A model generated the notes under the pieces. The model was not told where the DNA came from and made no database searches. It saw nothing but the letters and a program-made list of their open reading frames with translations. DNA of 64,000 nt, taken from Zonotrichia leucophrys gambelii. Taxonomy: Eukaryota > Chordata > Aves > Passeriformes > Passerellidae. Each line of letters begins with the position of its first letter. Positions within the stretch are counted from its first letter, which is position 1. The translations under genes were made by a program, and so were the position numbers. Positions 21,901-35,497 of the stretch are shown piece by piece. The stretch spans positions 29,087,857 to 29,151,856 of the forward strand of contig NC_088178.1 of assembly GCF_028769735.1 (NCBI RefSeq), read 5' to 3'.

Positions 21901-24900
21901 GGGTTTTTGCCCTGAGCAGCAGAGGTGATCTGGTTTTTTCTGCCCAAAGTGATTTCCCAAATCCGGCAGAAACAACCACACCACAATCTCTTCCCTCCCT
22001 GTCCCTCCTGCAGGACGGAGGGAGCTGGAGAAGGATTGTGGTTTGTGCTGTACCACAGTCACCTGTAACTGTTCCTTTGTTTTTCAGCAGCCAGAGCCCG
22101 TTGGCAGCATCCCTGTGATTCCAGGGAACCCTCCTGGCAGCGGGCTGCATCCTTGGGAGGCACTCCCAGCTCCGTGTCCTTGTCATTCCTCAGCAAATTC
22201 AATATCCCATGGCATGGCTTGCCAAGGGCTGCAGCTCTGTCAGTGACCGCTTGTGTGACAGTCCTGTAATGTGTGCTGCTGGGCAGAGCTGGCACTCAGC
22301 ACTAATTAAAAGTTAAGAGCCCTTTTTTAACTAAAATTATAACTGAATTGGTGGTTGTGGCATGACCTGGGCTGTGGGTGCAGTTTTGCCGTTGCTGTTA
22401 CCTGGCTTGTCTGATCCCAGCTTCCCTGGCCTGGCTGAAATTACAGGGTAGGTTGTTGCTTGAAACAACTGAAATTCTTTAGCTGGGAGGTGAAGGCAGG
22501 AAAAGAATAAATCAGAACTTTTGTGAGCGGTTGGTTTGGTTTTGGTGAGGTTTCACCCTCTGAATCTGCTCTGCGTGAGGTGAGGAATATTTTCTGGTAT
22601 TGTGGGTCAAGGTAACGTTTCCATCTCCAAAACAGGGATATAATACTTGCAGCCAGAGTTGAAAGGAATAAGAAATGCTTTGAAGATGAAAAGCATTAAA
22701 TGCCTCTATAACTCTCAAAATGCACGTTGGTGTTTCCAGCCAGACAGTAACAAAAGTTGTAGGCCCAGAGGGCCTCGAATATTTGTGAAGGCAGCTCTGC
22801 CATCCTAATCCTTAGCTCCTGCTCTGAGAAGGAAGCACAGCCCCTTCTCATTGTCTGCTACTGATCTTGGGGCCTGGAATTAAAAAAAAAAATGCATTTT
22901 GAATCTGAGGAAAAAAAAAAAAAAGAAGTTTGGTCACTTATTTCCCTGTTTATTTTTAATATTAATACCGTGCAAACAATAATATATTAATACATCAGGT
23001 GATGCAGTGATGTGTAAAATAACAGCTTAGTACAGGCTTCTCCTGGTTGATTGGCAAGCATATTATTTATTTATTTCTCTCCCTAATAGCTTGTCTGGCC
23101 ATATGTTTTTCTAGAAGAACAGATTGTGCTCAGACAAGCACAACACGGAGACAGAGACATGTCCAAGGGTTTATATGGGCTGAAAAATCCACATTCCTTG
23201 AGGATTTTTGGGTGATGGCAAAGAGTTGGAGTCACCAGAACTGTCCATTTATTCAATCTTTTTGAAAATGAGCGCTGACAGAATGCAGCATTATTTATTT
23301 TTTCTAATGGGATTGTCTTCTGGCTAATGGATTTACTGCTTAGAAGAAATAAATCCCATTTTGAGCTGTCCTGCAGACCAGTTTAAATGGCAGAATGGTG
23401 ATCCCTCCATCTCTGAAATCAGGGGGTTTCACACATTTCTCCACTTCTTTTGATGGCTCTTTATAAATAAATCTGTGGTGACTGCACAGCAAGTGGTGTA
23501 AAACCCCACATCCTCCAGCTCTGCAACCTGCACCTTGTGCACTCTCAGCACAAAATCTGCTTATTTATTTTTTCCTGTTATTTTCATCTTGTGAAGCTGA
23601 AATACAAAAAGAAAAAAACAACCCATAAGTAAGGAAGGCTGTTAAGTGTTCGATTGTACCTTTTTGCGTTATTTTAATATTATTTGGCAGTAGTAATAAT
23701 TTCAGAGCAGAAACCAGTGGAGCAAAACCTCATCTGTTTCCCATGATTGTGCCTTAGTTTGAGTCCAGCTACAGCAGCTTTATCCGAGCCTCTCTGACAT
23801 CCCAAGTTTTTTATCCTTTTCCACACATATTCCTTTTTTTTCCTTACCATGAAACACTTCCAAAAGACAGCGAGAGGTCCTGGTGGAAGGGCAGGACCAA
23901 ATCTGAATTTTTAATGATGCTTTGAGCCATTTCTTCAAAGGATCAGGGCACCCTCAGTGCCGTGGCATCAGCCAGGGCTGACATTGCACTTCAAAGGCCG
24001 GAATGCAGCTGGCCCGGCCCGATAAAAGCTGGGCAGTGCAGCAGCAAGGTGGGCTGGCAGATAATGAGCTGTGCCCCAGCATCCCGGGGACAGCAGGAAT
24101 CCAAATCCCCCGGGAGGGCACGGGGAGCTCAGCTGTGCCAGCGCTGATAACGCACGGGAGGCTCACAGGGAAATGCACTCGGATTTTTTCTTTGGAGAAC
24201 TTGGTGCCTGAGAGGCTGCTCTGCTGGCAATGGGGAGAAAAAACCCGAATTTTTGTAGTGAAAAACATTGAGAAATTGTCTTCTTTCAGAGAGGCGAGAT
24301 GTGTTTGAATTGGAAAAAAAAAAAATTAAGTTTTCTTGTGCGTGTGTGTGCTTCCCAGTTTTTCTATCTATATTTTTACAGAGAGAATTAAGAATAAACA
24401 GATTTTTTTTTTTTGTTTGTCAGTTTTTGGGGAGGAATTGGCCAAGAAATGCTCGGAGCCTTGTCAGTTCATTGCTCTCCTGTATGGAACTGCCCAGCTC
24501 TAAGGAATTGCCCCAAATTTTGTTTATTTCCATTGCTGAGGCATTCCATAACTGGGACTGGGATTTGAGGCTACCTGAGCTTGGGTCTCTGTGAGCCTGG
24601 AAATGGCAACACTTCCTGGGTAAGGGTTGGATCATGGCCCAGGAATGATTTATTTTGATGCATCTGAATAGGAAAATACTAGATTTTTTTACTTTCTAAT
24701 TTTTTTTTTCTGTAGATGAATAACATAACTTAATAATCGCAATTTTAGTGACTTATCCGATGCATCAGTCTTGGTTTTGTATGTCAAAAATTTTGCTGAG
24801 GTTTTGATTAATAGCTCTTGTATTGTAGGTTTAATGCAGAATAAAGTGTAAAAATATAGGGAGCCTGCATTCCTCAATCATCATTTTCCTGTAGCTTGTT

Positions 24901-27900
24901 GTTGTTCAATACCATGCAGTGTTAATGAAATCTGAAAGGATATCCTTGTGTTCTCTTTTCCATGGAAAGCAGTAGAAAAACACTACTCCTTATGCAATGT
25001 CTGTTGTGGAAATTTTCCTTTTCTGATATAAAACATCAGCCAAGTTATTGCTTGAATCTTGTGCATTGTGCAGAAATCTGGATGAAATTATGCGTCTGCA
25101 TCAGCAGTGAAAATCTGAGCTGACTTTTGCAACAATCCTGGTGCCACAAATCAGGAGCACTCATTCCCAATCCCAGGAAAAGTGTTAATGGAGTCACTGC
25201 ATCAGCTGCCTCCATGGAGAGCCTCCCGAGGGATTTTGCAGAAGTATATTTGCACAATTGCAATAATTAGTAAAAACAAACTGTTACATCTCCCTTTAGC
25301 AGCTTCCCAGCCAGGAGCAGCTGATAAAAACAGCTTTTTGTGGAGCTCTTGGCCTCTGAGCTCACAGATTTGCACAACTTGGACTGTTTGAGTTGAACTC
25401 CCTTCCACTTTTTGGATAAAAAACTGTAATTTTCCTTTCAGCTTGTCTGCAGAACTGTCCAGCCAGTGCTCCCTGTCCAGCTTGGACCTTCTCCTGCACA
25501 TATCCCTGCGATGCTGCAGGAATTTCTGGCTGTACTTTGGCTTGTCACAGGTGGGAATGAGGCCAGGGGGGAAAAAAACCATTTAAAATAGACACATCTG
25601 GAAATTGCCGTAAAAGTTTCTAGGAGCTGGAATGCCTTAAACAGAATTTCTGGTGTGTTCACCCAGGTAGGGCTGTTTTGTGCTGTTTTTGGGGGATTTC
25701 ACACCAAAAGGATTTCACACACATGGAGATAAGTTCAGCTTGGCAGAGGTGATGTGGTGGTGCCACAGCAAAGGGCTGAGGTGACCTCCCTGGCCCTGCT
25801 TCTCCCCCTTTCAGCAAAGGAAGAATTAAAAACATTTCATTTTTTCTTTTTTCTGTGTGTCACCTCAGGACTCACACCAGACAAACCCTGGGGAGGTGTT
25901 TGCAGGGGTTTTAGGATGAGGGTAGAGAGAAAATTTTGACTCTATGTTTTAGAAGGTTGATTTATTATTTTATGATATATATTACATTAAAAGAAAATGA
26001 TATATTCAAAGTATACTAAAATAATAGAAGAAAGGATTTTATTAAAAGGCTAGAAAAGAATAGAATGATAATAAAATGTGACTGCTCACAGCTTCAACAG
26101 AAGTAACTGTCATTAGTGTCAGGTGGGATTGCTCCAGGGTGGGGTGATGGCTCAGCTCCTGGTGCTTCCCAAAACCTGGCAACTGGGATTGTTCATGATT
26201 AATTTGTATTTGAAGAGAAAAATGAGTGATGTGAGGCTTTTTGGGCTGCTGAGGTGTTGGATGTGCTGGAAGCCAGGAGAGCTTTTTGGGAATATCCTAC
26301 AATGAACAATACCCCACCTTGGGGTGGCCATGGAATTGTGCATTTTGTGGGAGCAGAAGAAAATTCTCCAAAAAGTAAATTTTGCTTTTGGTGGTTGCCT
26401 GTCCATGGCAAACCAGCCCAGGGGCAGCTGCTGGTGGGAGGTGGGTACAGGAGGAGATCACATCCAGGATATTTTATTGCCTTGTTCGTGGTCAGTGAAT
26501 GAACACATTGGTTTTCCTCTTTTCTCCTGTATTGAAATCACGTGGGATTTCTGACTTTTGATAAAGACTAATGGGAGAACAACAAAGGGGAAGGATCTCC
26601 CATCATTGCAAGGAGTGTGAAATGAGGAGGAAGAGCCTCTTCCACTGTGGATCCTAAATTGCAGTTTATATTTTGTTACTGGAAGCTAAAAAAACAAAAA
26701 CAAAACAAACAAAAAAACAAAACCAAACCTCCAAAAAACAAACAAAAAAAAGGCATTTTCCCCCTCTATTCTCTATTTCCAGTTGGCAGCAATCTGGTCA
26801 AGCCCTCATGGACAGGTGCATTCCAGAGGGGCCAAACCAACATTTTGGAGACAGGATTTTTGTGTGGTGTGGAAGGCACAGAAGGATAAAAATAGAAGTG
26901 TTTTTAATTTGAGGTTAATCCATCTTAAAACTTAGCAGTTTTAACAATGAAAGGATATTTAATTTCAATCAGCTACAGCTGTAGGTAGTTTGACTTCCTT
27001 GGGCACATTGTTTGCCCAAGGAATTGTCTGGAATATGAATTTCAGAATTGTCTTGGATCCCTTGTGCCCGTGGCTGTCCAGGGCTGCCAGGTGTGCTGTG
27101 GGATTTGTTCACAGCATTTCAGAGGGAAAAATGCAGTTTTTGGAGCAGGCAGGAATAAGCACTGAGGATGCTTGTTTGTCACAGCTGTGGTCATGCAGCT
27201 GCCTTTAAACTGTACATTTCAGTCTTTGATCTCTGTGATTAAAATTAGAAATTCTTATTCCTGGCTACACAGTCTCTTGTGTCTTCCTTGAAGGAGGTTT
27301 TGGTTTTAAAAATGGAAGTTGATATTTGCATACATTGCAGGAGGAGGATGGGAATTGTGAACTTGTGAGAGTTTTTAGCTTCAGATGAGCTTCACCAAGG
27401 TGGAGGTTGCAAACCCAGACCTAATGGCACTACATAGCCAAGCTTCTCATTAGTGCAGGTGGGGAAAACAAGAAGTCTCCTCTTTAATTTTTTATTTTTG
27501 ACTGAAATGAGGCTATAATTGTAAATGATCCTATTCTGACTCTTCCTTTTGAATCCTGCTGCTGTTATATTTTACAATCCCTAGATCATTTCAGTATCTG
27601 CTTTGATGGATGTGCTTGATGGTGTTGAAGTTGTTAAATTCAGTTCATGGTGATGCAGCTGCTCTTGGCAGAGAGGAGCCTCTGCTGTGCTGAGCTCACC
27701 ACTGGGAACGCAGGATTTTATTCCAAAAGTTGTGTTTGGTTTCTGAAATTTGACATACTGACATACTGGTGATGCTGTATTTCCATTAGAACTGCTGCCT
27801 GCAGAGCCAAAATTAAAGCGACCCCAACTAGGCCATGATAGGAGATAACTTGTTTAATAGAAATAAATAGAAATGACCAGTTGTTTATTTTTATTTGGTG

Positions 27901-28446
27901 TGAAATTCAATCTCATGAATTTTAAAATATCGATTCACTGTGATGTCACATAAATAGAATTTTGCCTCCCCCTTCATTATTTATGTATTTATTCAGCAAG
28001 TGGTTGGCTGAAAGTCTAGAAATACATTTTTTTAAAAAAAAGCATATTCTGGTAATTGCAACCTCAGACTTTGAAATGCTGCTTTTTCCTACCTTTCCAA
28101 GAATAGAACCTCAGCCTCCAAAAATAAATGAAGCCCAACATCCATCCCCGTGGTGTTCAGAGCTTGGAATGGTGGATTTCTCCTGGAGGAGCAAAGGTGC
28201 AGCAGCTGTTTTGGGGAGGGGAGATGTGGGGTGGGGATGGAATGAATGCAGAGCTGCTCTGGGAGGGCCCCTTGGACACCTCAGACCTGCTTGGGGTGTG
28301 GGTGTTGTCTGAAAAGTCACAATAAAGAGGAGGAAAAATAAGCAGGGAAAGGGATATAGTGATTAAAATATTTAGTGAGGGCACTTGGCCTCGCTCTGCA
28401 CAGCTGGGGTGGCCTGGTGGCAGCTCTGGTGTGGCAGGGACCTCCC
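18994..28446. other. Intron 1, 5' third: mainly unique sequence
   Basis: Few repeats are visible: poly-A runs (22883, 22910), T runs and a CAAA/AAAC-rich patch at 26690-26755. Positions 19660-19990 keep CpG dinucleotides outside the island core (CCGTGCATACGC, CAACGCGTGTTG, CGTAGGACGAGC) and could be regulatory. A possible old LTR remnant lies near 25930-26110, with weak support. No exon was recognised. Confidence 0.4.
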
Positions 28447-28965
28447 CAACAGTATTATTTTTATATATATAATTATTTTATATAAATTATTATGTATATA
28501 AATTTTATATATATAAATATATAAATTATATATTATTATATAATTATTATTTATAATATATTATTAATTATATATTATATAAATTAATATTATATTATTA
28601 TATACATTATTATTTTCTATACATTATGTATATAAATTATATATAATTTTTATATATTATCCATATATACATTATTTGTATCTACATTATTATGTATATA
28701 AATGATAGAAATAATTTTAACATATTATTTGTATATACATTATTATTATTTATATATACATTGTTACATTTAGTCTATACTATATACATTTGTATATACA
28801 TTCTTATTATTATTATGTATATACATTCTTATTATATATATACATTATAAGAATGTATATACATTCTTATCTTATTATTATTATACATTCTAATTATTAT
28901 ATACATTCTTCTTATTATTATTACATTTAGTCTATACTATATACATTTGTATATACATTCCAATA
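28447..28965. repeat. AT-rich simple-sequence block
   Basis: It is about 0.5 kb of ATATAT, TTATTA and TATACATT sequence with local palindromes. A 37-bp segment starting ACATTTAGTCTATACTATAT occurs twice (about 28767 and 28922). A long reverse frame crosses its right edge by chance. Confidence 0.9.
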
Positions 28966-29129
28966 GGGAATAATTGTTATTATTCCTATTATTATTATTA
29001 TTCCAATTATTATTATTCCAGTAGGGAATGGAATAACAGGATGCCACCAGATCCCCTGGAATTTTGTGCTTGGTGGAAGATATCCGTGAGGGGCTTTTGA
29101 TGGGCATGGAGGGATAGGAGAAGGAGAAT

Positions 29130-29362
29130 GGCTTGAAACTGAGAGAGAGCAGGTTTGGCTGGGATATTTGGAGGGAATTGTTCCCTGTGAGTTCCTGGCA
29201 CAGGAGCCCAGAGCAGCTGTGGCTGCCCCTGGATCCCTGCAGTGCCCAAGGCCAGGCTGGAGCAACCTGGGACAGGGAAGGTGTCCCTGCCATGGAATGG
29301 GATGGGATGGGATGGGATTGAAGGTCCTTCCAACCCAAACCATTCTGGGATTCTCTGTTGCT
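29130..29362 (+). mobile_element. CR1 LINE 3'-end fragment
   Basis: It has GCAGGTTTGGCTGGGATATT, CAGCTGTGGCTGCCCCTGGA, AAGGCCAGGCTGGAGCAACC, GTGTCCCTGCCATGG, a GGGAT slippage run and CCAACCCAAACCATTCTGGG. It leads directly into the ATGG array. Confidence 0.85.
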
Positions 29363-29365
29363 GCA

Positions 29366-30147
29366 GGGATGGATGGATGGATGATGGATGGATGGTGGAT
29401 GGATGATGGATGGATGGTGGATGGATGATGGAGGGATGGATGATGGATGGATGGATGGATGATGGAGGATGGATGGATGATGGAGGGATGATGGATGATG
29501 GATGGATGGATGGATGATGGATGGATGGAGGATGATGGAGGGATGGATGGATGATGAGGGATGGATGGAGTGATGGAGGATGGATGGATGGATGGATGGA
29601 TGGATGATGGATGGATGATGGAGATGGATGATGGATGGATGGATGGATGATGAGATGAGGGATGGATGGATGATGGATGGGTGAGGGATGGATGATGGAT
29701 GGGATGGATGAGGGATGGATGGATGATGATGGATGGAGTGGAGGATGGATGAGGGATGGTGGAGGGATGGTGATGGATGATGAGGGATGGATGGATGGAT
29801 GGGATGATGGAGGATGGATGGAGGGATGATGGATGGATGGATGGAGGGATGAGGATGGATGGATGGAGGGATGGATGGATGGATGGATGGGAGGTGATGG
29901 ATGGAGGATGGAGGGATGATGGTGGATGGAGATGGATGGAGGATGATGGATGGAGGGATGATGGATGATGGATGGATGGAGTGGATGATGGATGGATGGA
30001 TGGATGGATGATGGATGGATGGATGGATGGATGGATGGATGGATGGATGGATGGATGGATGGATGGATGATGGATGGATGGTGGATGATGGATGGATGGA
30101 TGGATGGATGGATGATGGATGGATGGATGGATGGATGGATGGATGGA
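29366..30147. repeat. (ATGG)n tetranucleotide array, 0.78 kb
   Basis: The array is built of GGATGGATGGATGATGGA with irregular ATGATGG and GGAGGG interruptions, becoming purer toward 30000-30147. Reverse frames of 406-449 residues rich in SIHP are translations of the array. Confidence 0.97.
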
Positions 30148-32517
30148 GCACACACCTGATGCTGGTGTGCGTGACAAACCCCAGCAGTTCTGCCACCATC
30201 AGCTCTTCCTCCTTGTCCCATGAGGAGCTGCACTGGAGTTTAGCTGCTGCTGGGAGAGGACATTTCAATTTAATCCTGCAATACATTCACAGCCTCTTTG
30301 GGATCCTTTTTGGAATCCTTGCTCGGAAATGAAGCTAGAACCAGTGTCAGCATCGGGCCCTGAGTCTAAAGATATATTTAAAATATGGAAACCTTGCTGA
30401 GCAAGGCTGTGGTTTGCACAGGCCGGAATGCAAAGCTGGCCCACAGCCACACCCATGCTATGGAGGATTCTCAGCTTCTGCCTTTGCTTTGATGATGTAG
30501 AAAGAAAAGATTTTTTTTTTTTTAAGATTCCTTTTTAAAAAACATTTCTTTGGAGGACAGAAGATAGCATTCTCTGTCCCAGAGCTGGCAGGAGTCTGTA
30601 CCTTCCTTAGTTATTCAGAATCTCAGGAGATGCTGAGCCCCTGTGGGAAAAGGAAAGGGAGGCAAAAGATGGAGAAAGAGGATAAAGTGGCTGTGCACTG
30701 CTTTGGTGTTGGTAAGAGCAGGGGTGACAGCTCACCCATTCATCCTGATCCATGGTGTAACAGCAAGATCTGATCTGTTATTTCTGTTATTTATTTCTTT
30801 CTATTATTTATTTATTTATTTATTTTCTGTTTCCAACCTGCCAGAGCAGCAATTCCAGCATCCTCAGAGCATCACGTTTGGTGCAGGAGCACTGTCAGGG
30901 CTTGAATCCTCTTTTCCATGTTTTCCTAAGCAGTGTGAGGGGCCTGAGTGTCACCAAACAAAGAAATGAAAGCCTTAAAACATCCAAAATCCACCTTCAG
31001 CTGGGTCACCAGGCCCTCAGTGTTACTCAGAGGGGCTGTGCAGCATTCCCAGCTCCTCATTGCAAATCCCGGTTTTCCAGCGACAGACTTAAAAATCTCA
31101 TTGTGCAGCTGAGTTAGTGACTGAGCCCTCACTTTATAATCACTTTATAAAGCGCATGCACATTAGCAGGACGTGTTTAATGGCCACACGGCCCAGATGA
31201 AAGGGCCCTTTGTGGCAGGAGCCTTTTGTGCCTTCCCGGATCCCTCAGCAGTTCCTGCCGCGCTTCCCAAGTCTGCCTGACACGGCGGGGCCAGGAAAAG
31301 CCCTTGTGGCTTTCAGCTTGAGTGGAGAATAATGGGGAGCAGGATGGCAGGGGGAGGGCTCCGGGCTCTGCATTCCCAATGACCTTCCCGCTCGTGTCCC
31401 CACACCTGGGGACACTGCCACACCTTTTCTTTATCTCCCAGGTTCATCTGTAATGGCCATGTACCACAACAGCATTTGATTTATTTAATATTTTTGTTAT
31501 TTATTATTTTTGCCAACTGAGATTTGATGTTGTCTTTCATCTTCTGTTTAATCTCTCGGCTACGTTTTGTTTCCTGTCTGTAGTTCTTAAAAAAGCTTTT
31601 TCTAACCTTACTTTTCATCCTCAGAAAATAAGGCTGCAAGGTCATGGATGTGTGCTGCTTGGCCTGGCAATAATTTTAATGAAAACGAGAATTTAGTGGA
31701 TATACATTTAGCTTTCCATTAACAAAAAGAGGGAAACTTCAGCAAAAAAAAATCCTGGATTGTCTGATAAAGAAAAAAATCCTGCTTGTTTGTTTTTGCT
31801 AATTCACGTGGTGCTTTGTGGGGTCACAGGCAGAGAGAGTTTCAGCTCCTGCAGAAACTTTGGGAAATCCATTCCAGTTTGGAAATTGCTGGGTGTAGTT
31901 GAAGTGAGAGAAGATTACGAACAAAAAGAAAAAAAAACCAAATGGTGGAGATGGGGGAACATACATGAGAAAATGCAGGTATTTAATTAAATTAGAAATT
32001 GGATAGATGTGATTGGAGAAGGGTTTCCTTCTGGTGCCCACCCTGAGCCATCCCTGGTGGGAAGCTCAGTGTGCAAACACTGTTTGTGTGTGTTCCCTGG
32101 AAAATATCCTGGTGAGGAACATCCAGGAGCTGCTTGGGCAGCTCCAGGTATTTGTGTGTGGATTCCACAGTGAACCTCCCCGTGCTCCTTGCCTTGGGCT
32201 GCCTGTCTCCATCTCATCCATGTGTTTGCTGTTGGTTTTCCACGCCGGAGATTCCATCATGTGGAGGGAGCCAAAGTTGTTCTGTCTGCCCTGAGCTGGG
32301 CATCTGCAGCTTGTGCAAGGGCAGAGCTGTTGGTTGTGGGGTGGCTGAGGGTGGAACCAAGGGCTGGGCTGCACCCAGGTGCCCTCAGAGGGGTTGGGAG
32401 GGAATTCAGCTGGGAAATGCTGCCAGGAGAACGTGCATGGCCATGGGGAACAGGAACGGGGTGAGAGGCAGAGGGCTGGGCTCTGTCCGTGTGGGGCTTG
32501 GGAGCATTTCTGTCCCA
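30148..32517. other. Intron 1 between two arrays: unique sequence
   Basis: No exon or named repeat was recognised, apart from a TTTA run near 30800. Positions 31100-31330 are CpG-containing and repeat-free (for example AAAGCGCATGCACATTAGC), and so could be conserved non-coding sequence. Confidence 0.4.
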
Positions 32518-33349
32518 GGATCAACCAAGATGTTCTGCATTGGTGTCATGGAGCTCTGTCCTTGTGGAGCTTGGGAGCATTTCTGCCTCAGGATCAACTG
32601 AGATGTTCTGCACTGGTGTCATGGAGCTCTGTCCTTGTGGGGCTTGGGAACATTTCTGTCTCAGATCAACTGAGATGTTCTGCATTGGTGTCATGGAGCT
32701 CTGTCCTTGTGGGGCTTGGGAACATTTCTGCCTCAGGATCAACCGAGATGTTCTGCATTGGTGTCATGGAGCTCTGCTCTTCTGGGGCTTGGGAACATTT
32801 CTGTCTCAGATCAACCAAGATGTTCTGCACTGGTTTCATGGAGCTCTGCTCTTCTGGGGCTTGGAACATTTCTGTCTCAGATCAACCAAGATGTTCTGCA
32901 CTGGTGTCATGGAGCTCTGTCCTTGTGGGGCTTGGGAGCATTTCTGTCTCAGGATCAACTGAGATGTTCTGCATTGGTGTCATGGAGCTCTGTCCTTGTG
33001 GGGCTTGGGAGCATTTCTGCCCCAGGATCAACTGAGATGTTCTGCATTGGTGTCATGGAGCTCTGTCCTTGTGAGGCTTGGGAGCATTTCTGTCTCAGAT
33101 CAACTGAGATGTTCTGCATTGGTGTCATGGAGCTCTGCTCTTCTGGGGCTTGGGAGCATTTCTGTCTCAGATCAACTGAGATGTTCTGCACTGGTGTCAT
33201 GGAGCTCTGTCCTTGTGGGGCTTGGGAGCATTTCTGTCTCAGATCAACTGAGATGTTCTGCATTGGTGTCATGGAGCTCTGTCCTTGTGGGGCTTGGGAG
33301 CATTTCTGCCTCAGGATCAACCGAGATGTTCTGCATTGGTGTCGTTGAG
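32518..33349. repeat. 73-bp tandem repeat, about 11-12 units
   Basis: Each unit runs GATCAACTGAGATGTTCTGC, ATTGGTGTCATGGAGCTCTG, then YCTTGTGGGGCTTGGGAGCA and TTTCTGTCTCAG, 71-73 bp long. Variants CTTGTGG/CTTCTGG and ACTGAG/ACCAAG are interspersed. The unit length is not a multiple of three, so long forward frames (up to 218 codons) cycle through different readings of the same DNA and are not genes. Confidence 0.95.
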
Positions 33350-34885
33350 CTGAGGGAGAATTTAATCTGAATAATTGGAAGAAGCACTCACGGCCTTTTT
33401 GCCAAATGAACTTGTGGTGTTTTCTGTATAAACCAAGTGAGGACCTTCCTAGGTGTGCTCATAAATGGATGTGTGCCAGGTATTCCTCAATCTCCTCTCA
33501 CAGAAGTCAGATCTGTGTTTTAATTCCTCTCTAAGAGGAATTTATTTGTATTTCCCTCTTTTCCCATCACTTAGATGTGTTTAAGAAATCCATTCTCGGG
33601 GAATTTGTGCAAATTTTTTTTCTCTCCCTCTTTTTTTCATCAAAATAGAAGAAAATTATTTTTTTATTTTTAATTACATCTATTTATGACTTATCTTTAG
33701 GCCAGAAAGCTCCCTGGTTCATGAACTTTCCTTTTTTTTCTGTTTTAGTTTTCAATGCTGTCCTTAGCTCATTAGCTAGAATCTCCTATATAATTATCTG
33801 TAATTTTCTATCCCACTTGCTCATGAAATACTTAGAGAAGCAAACAGTCTGGGGTAGTACTGTGAGCTGGGCTTTTAATTTTAAATTCTTCATTAATTTC
33901 ACTGCACATTTGCTGCAAGTTTTGTGTTCTGCACGTGATCTTCAGTGTTTTAAGAGAGTGTTGAACATTGAATTGAAATCAGCTCCTGCTTTGTCAGATG
34001 AAGATTTCTCATGAAAAATAACATAATTTTCCTTTTCACACAGCTACTGCTTTGCAAGCTGGGATAACAAATACTATTTTTTTTTAATCAGCGAAAAAAC
34101 CCTTCTATTATTGTTATTGCTATTTTATTTTTGGTGACTGTAAAACTGCAACAGGAAATGACCCCAGCCACAGTTTCCATGACACCCTGTCACTTGAATC
34201 CAGTTTTCATGCAGATGAAAGGCCCGAGCAGCCTTTTGATAGTGAGCAGCTAATTGGGTGCCTGATAGAGGCAGGTTCTGCTCTGGGAAAAAAATAAAGG
34301 AGCCAAGAAGTGGAACAGCTGTGTTTTGGTACATGTGTGTAATCCCAGATAAAACTCTCCAAGGACAAGGAAATACAGTAATACCCCACAGAAAGGAAAA
34401 TTAAGAATCTTTGGAAACCTAAATGTGGCTTTTTTTGGGGGGGCAGCTCATACTTAAAATAATAATCTGCTGGAACGAGTGTGGTAATAAATTATGGAGT
34501 TGTAAAATCTGAGCAGAGCTTCTTGTTCTGTGAGATGTGGTGCTGGGATTTGTTTTTGTCTGGGCAAGAAAATGGCAATTTGGTCTTTTTTTGTGTGTTT
34601 TTTCCTTTGCTCAGTACATTTCTACCCCAAAAAACAAATGGTTGGAGGCTGTTTCCAGCTCTGCTGGTTTCAGATGAGCTGCAGGTCACGGACTCCTCTT
34701 CTGCCTCTGTGTGCTCAAAACGGCCCTGTGGAGAGGAAGGTAGAAATGTGTTTTTTTGGTGGAGAAACTGAAATCTGAGCAGCCTCTTCTGGTGGCTGTT
34801 GACCTCTGTGGTGAGGGACAATTGTCCATGGTGTGGCAAAGAGGATAAATATTCAAAACAGAGGAAATAAAATGACAGATTATTC

Positions 34886-34995
34886 TGAGTTGGGGAGGAC
34901 CCATAAGGATCACCAAGTTCAACTCTTAAGTGAGTGGCTCATGCAGGGATCAGGCCTTGCTGTAGCATGAGGACTTTTTGGTAAATGGTTTGAAT
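34886..34995 (-). mobile_element. CR1 internal fragment, antisense (old)
   Basis: It reads GAGTTGGGGAGGACCCATAA, GGATCACCAAGTTCAACTCT, then CATGCAGGGATCAGGCC, which resembles an antisense CR1 subfamily terminus. Confidence 0.5.
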
Positions 34996-35392
34996 CTCAG
35001 GGCCTGGCTTTGATTGGAGGGGTAAATCCTGATGGAATCCCCTGAAATCTGAGTTGTGGAAGGAGCTGGGATTGCTGAGGGGTCAGATGATTGTGATTGT
35101 TCCTGCTGCAGCACCTGGGGGTGTCACAGAGCTGTGCCTGATGGTTTCTTGTCACCTTGTGTGCGTTACCTTGGTCTTCCTGGGAAATCTGAATTCCTGG
35201 GCAGCAAAGTTGTAGGAACAGTTTGAGATGGGGACCTTGCGTGCTCTCCATGTCCCTGTTGGTCCTGGAAGTGTTTCCAGCTCATCAGTGCTATTTCCAA
35301 GTGTTGTGTTCTCCTCCTCAAGTTTCCATGTAGAATATTTAATCTCCTTACTTCAGACTAAGTGAAATAATCTGGGTTTTATCTCGGGAGTA

Positions 35393-35497
35393 ATGGAGCA
35401 GCCTGGTCTGGTGGGAGCTGTCCCTGCCCATGGCATGGGGTGAACTGGACGAGCTTCAAGGTCTCTTCCACCCCAAACCAGTCTGGGATTCCACAAA
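35393..35497 (+). mobile_element. CR1 LINE 3'-end fragment (short)
   Basis: It reads GGAGCAGCCTGGTCTGGTGG, GAGCTGTCCCTGCCCATGGC, then CTTCAAGGTCTCTTCCACCC and CAAACCAGTCTGGGATTCC, the last 0.1 kb of CR1. Confidence 0.75.

Noticed and set aside
25930..26110. Old LTR or LINE remnant
   Set aside because: The AT-rich text is suggestive of an antisense LTR end, but no borders, duplication or second copy were found in the window.
28927..30286. Reverse frames of 406-449 residues rich in SIHP
   Set aside because: Translation of the ATGG array. All three reverse frames are open because the tetranucleotide unit contains no stop, so openness carries no information.
32379..33370. Forward frames of up to 218 residues
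   Set aside because: The 73-bp repeat cycles its frame. The same DNA gives several overlapping long frames and no protein family is seen.
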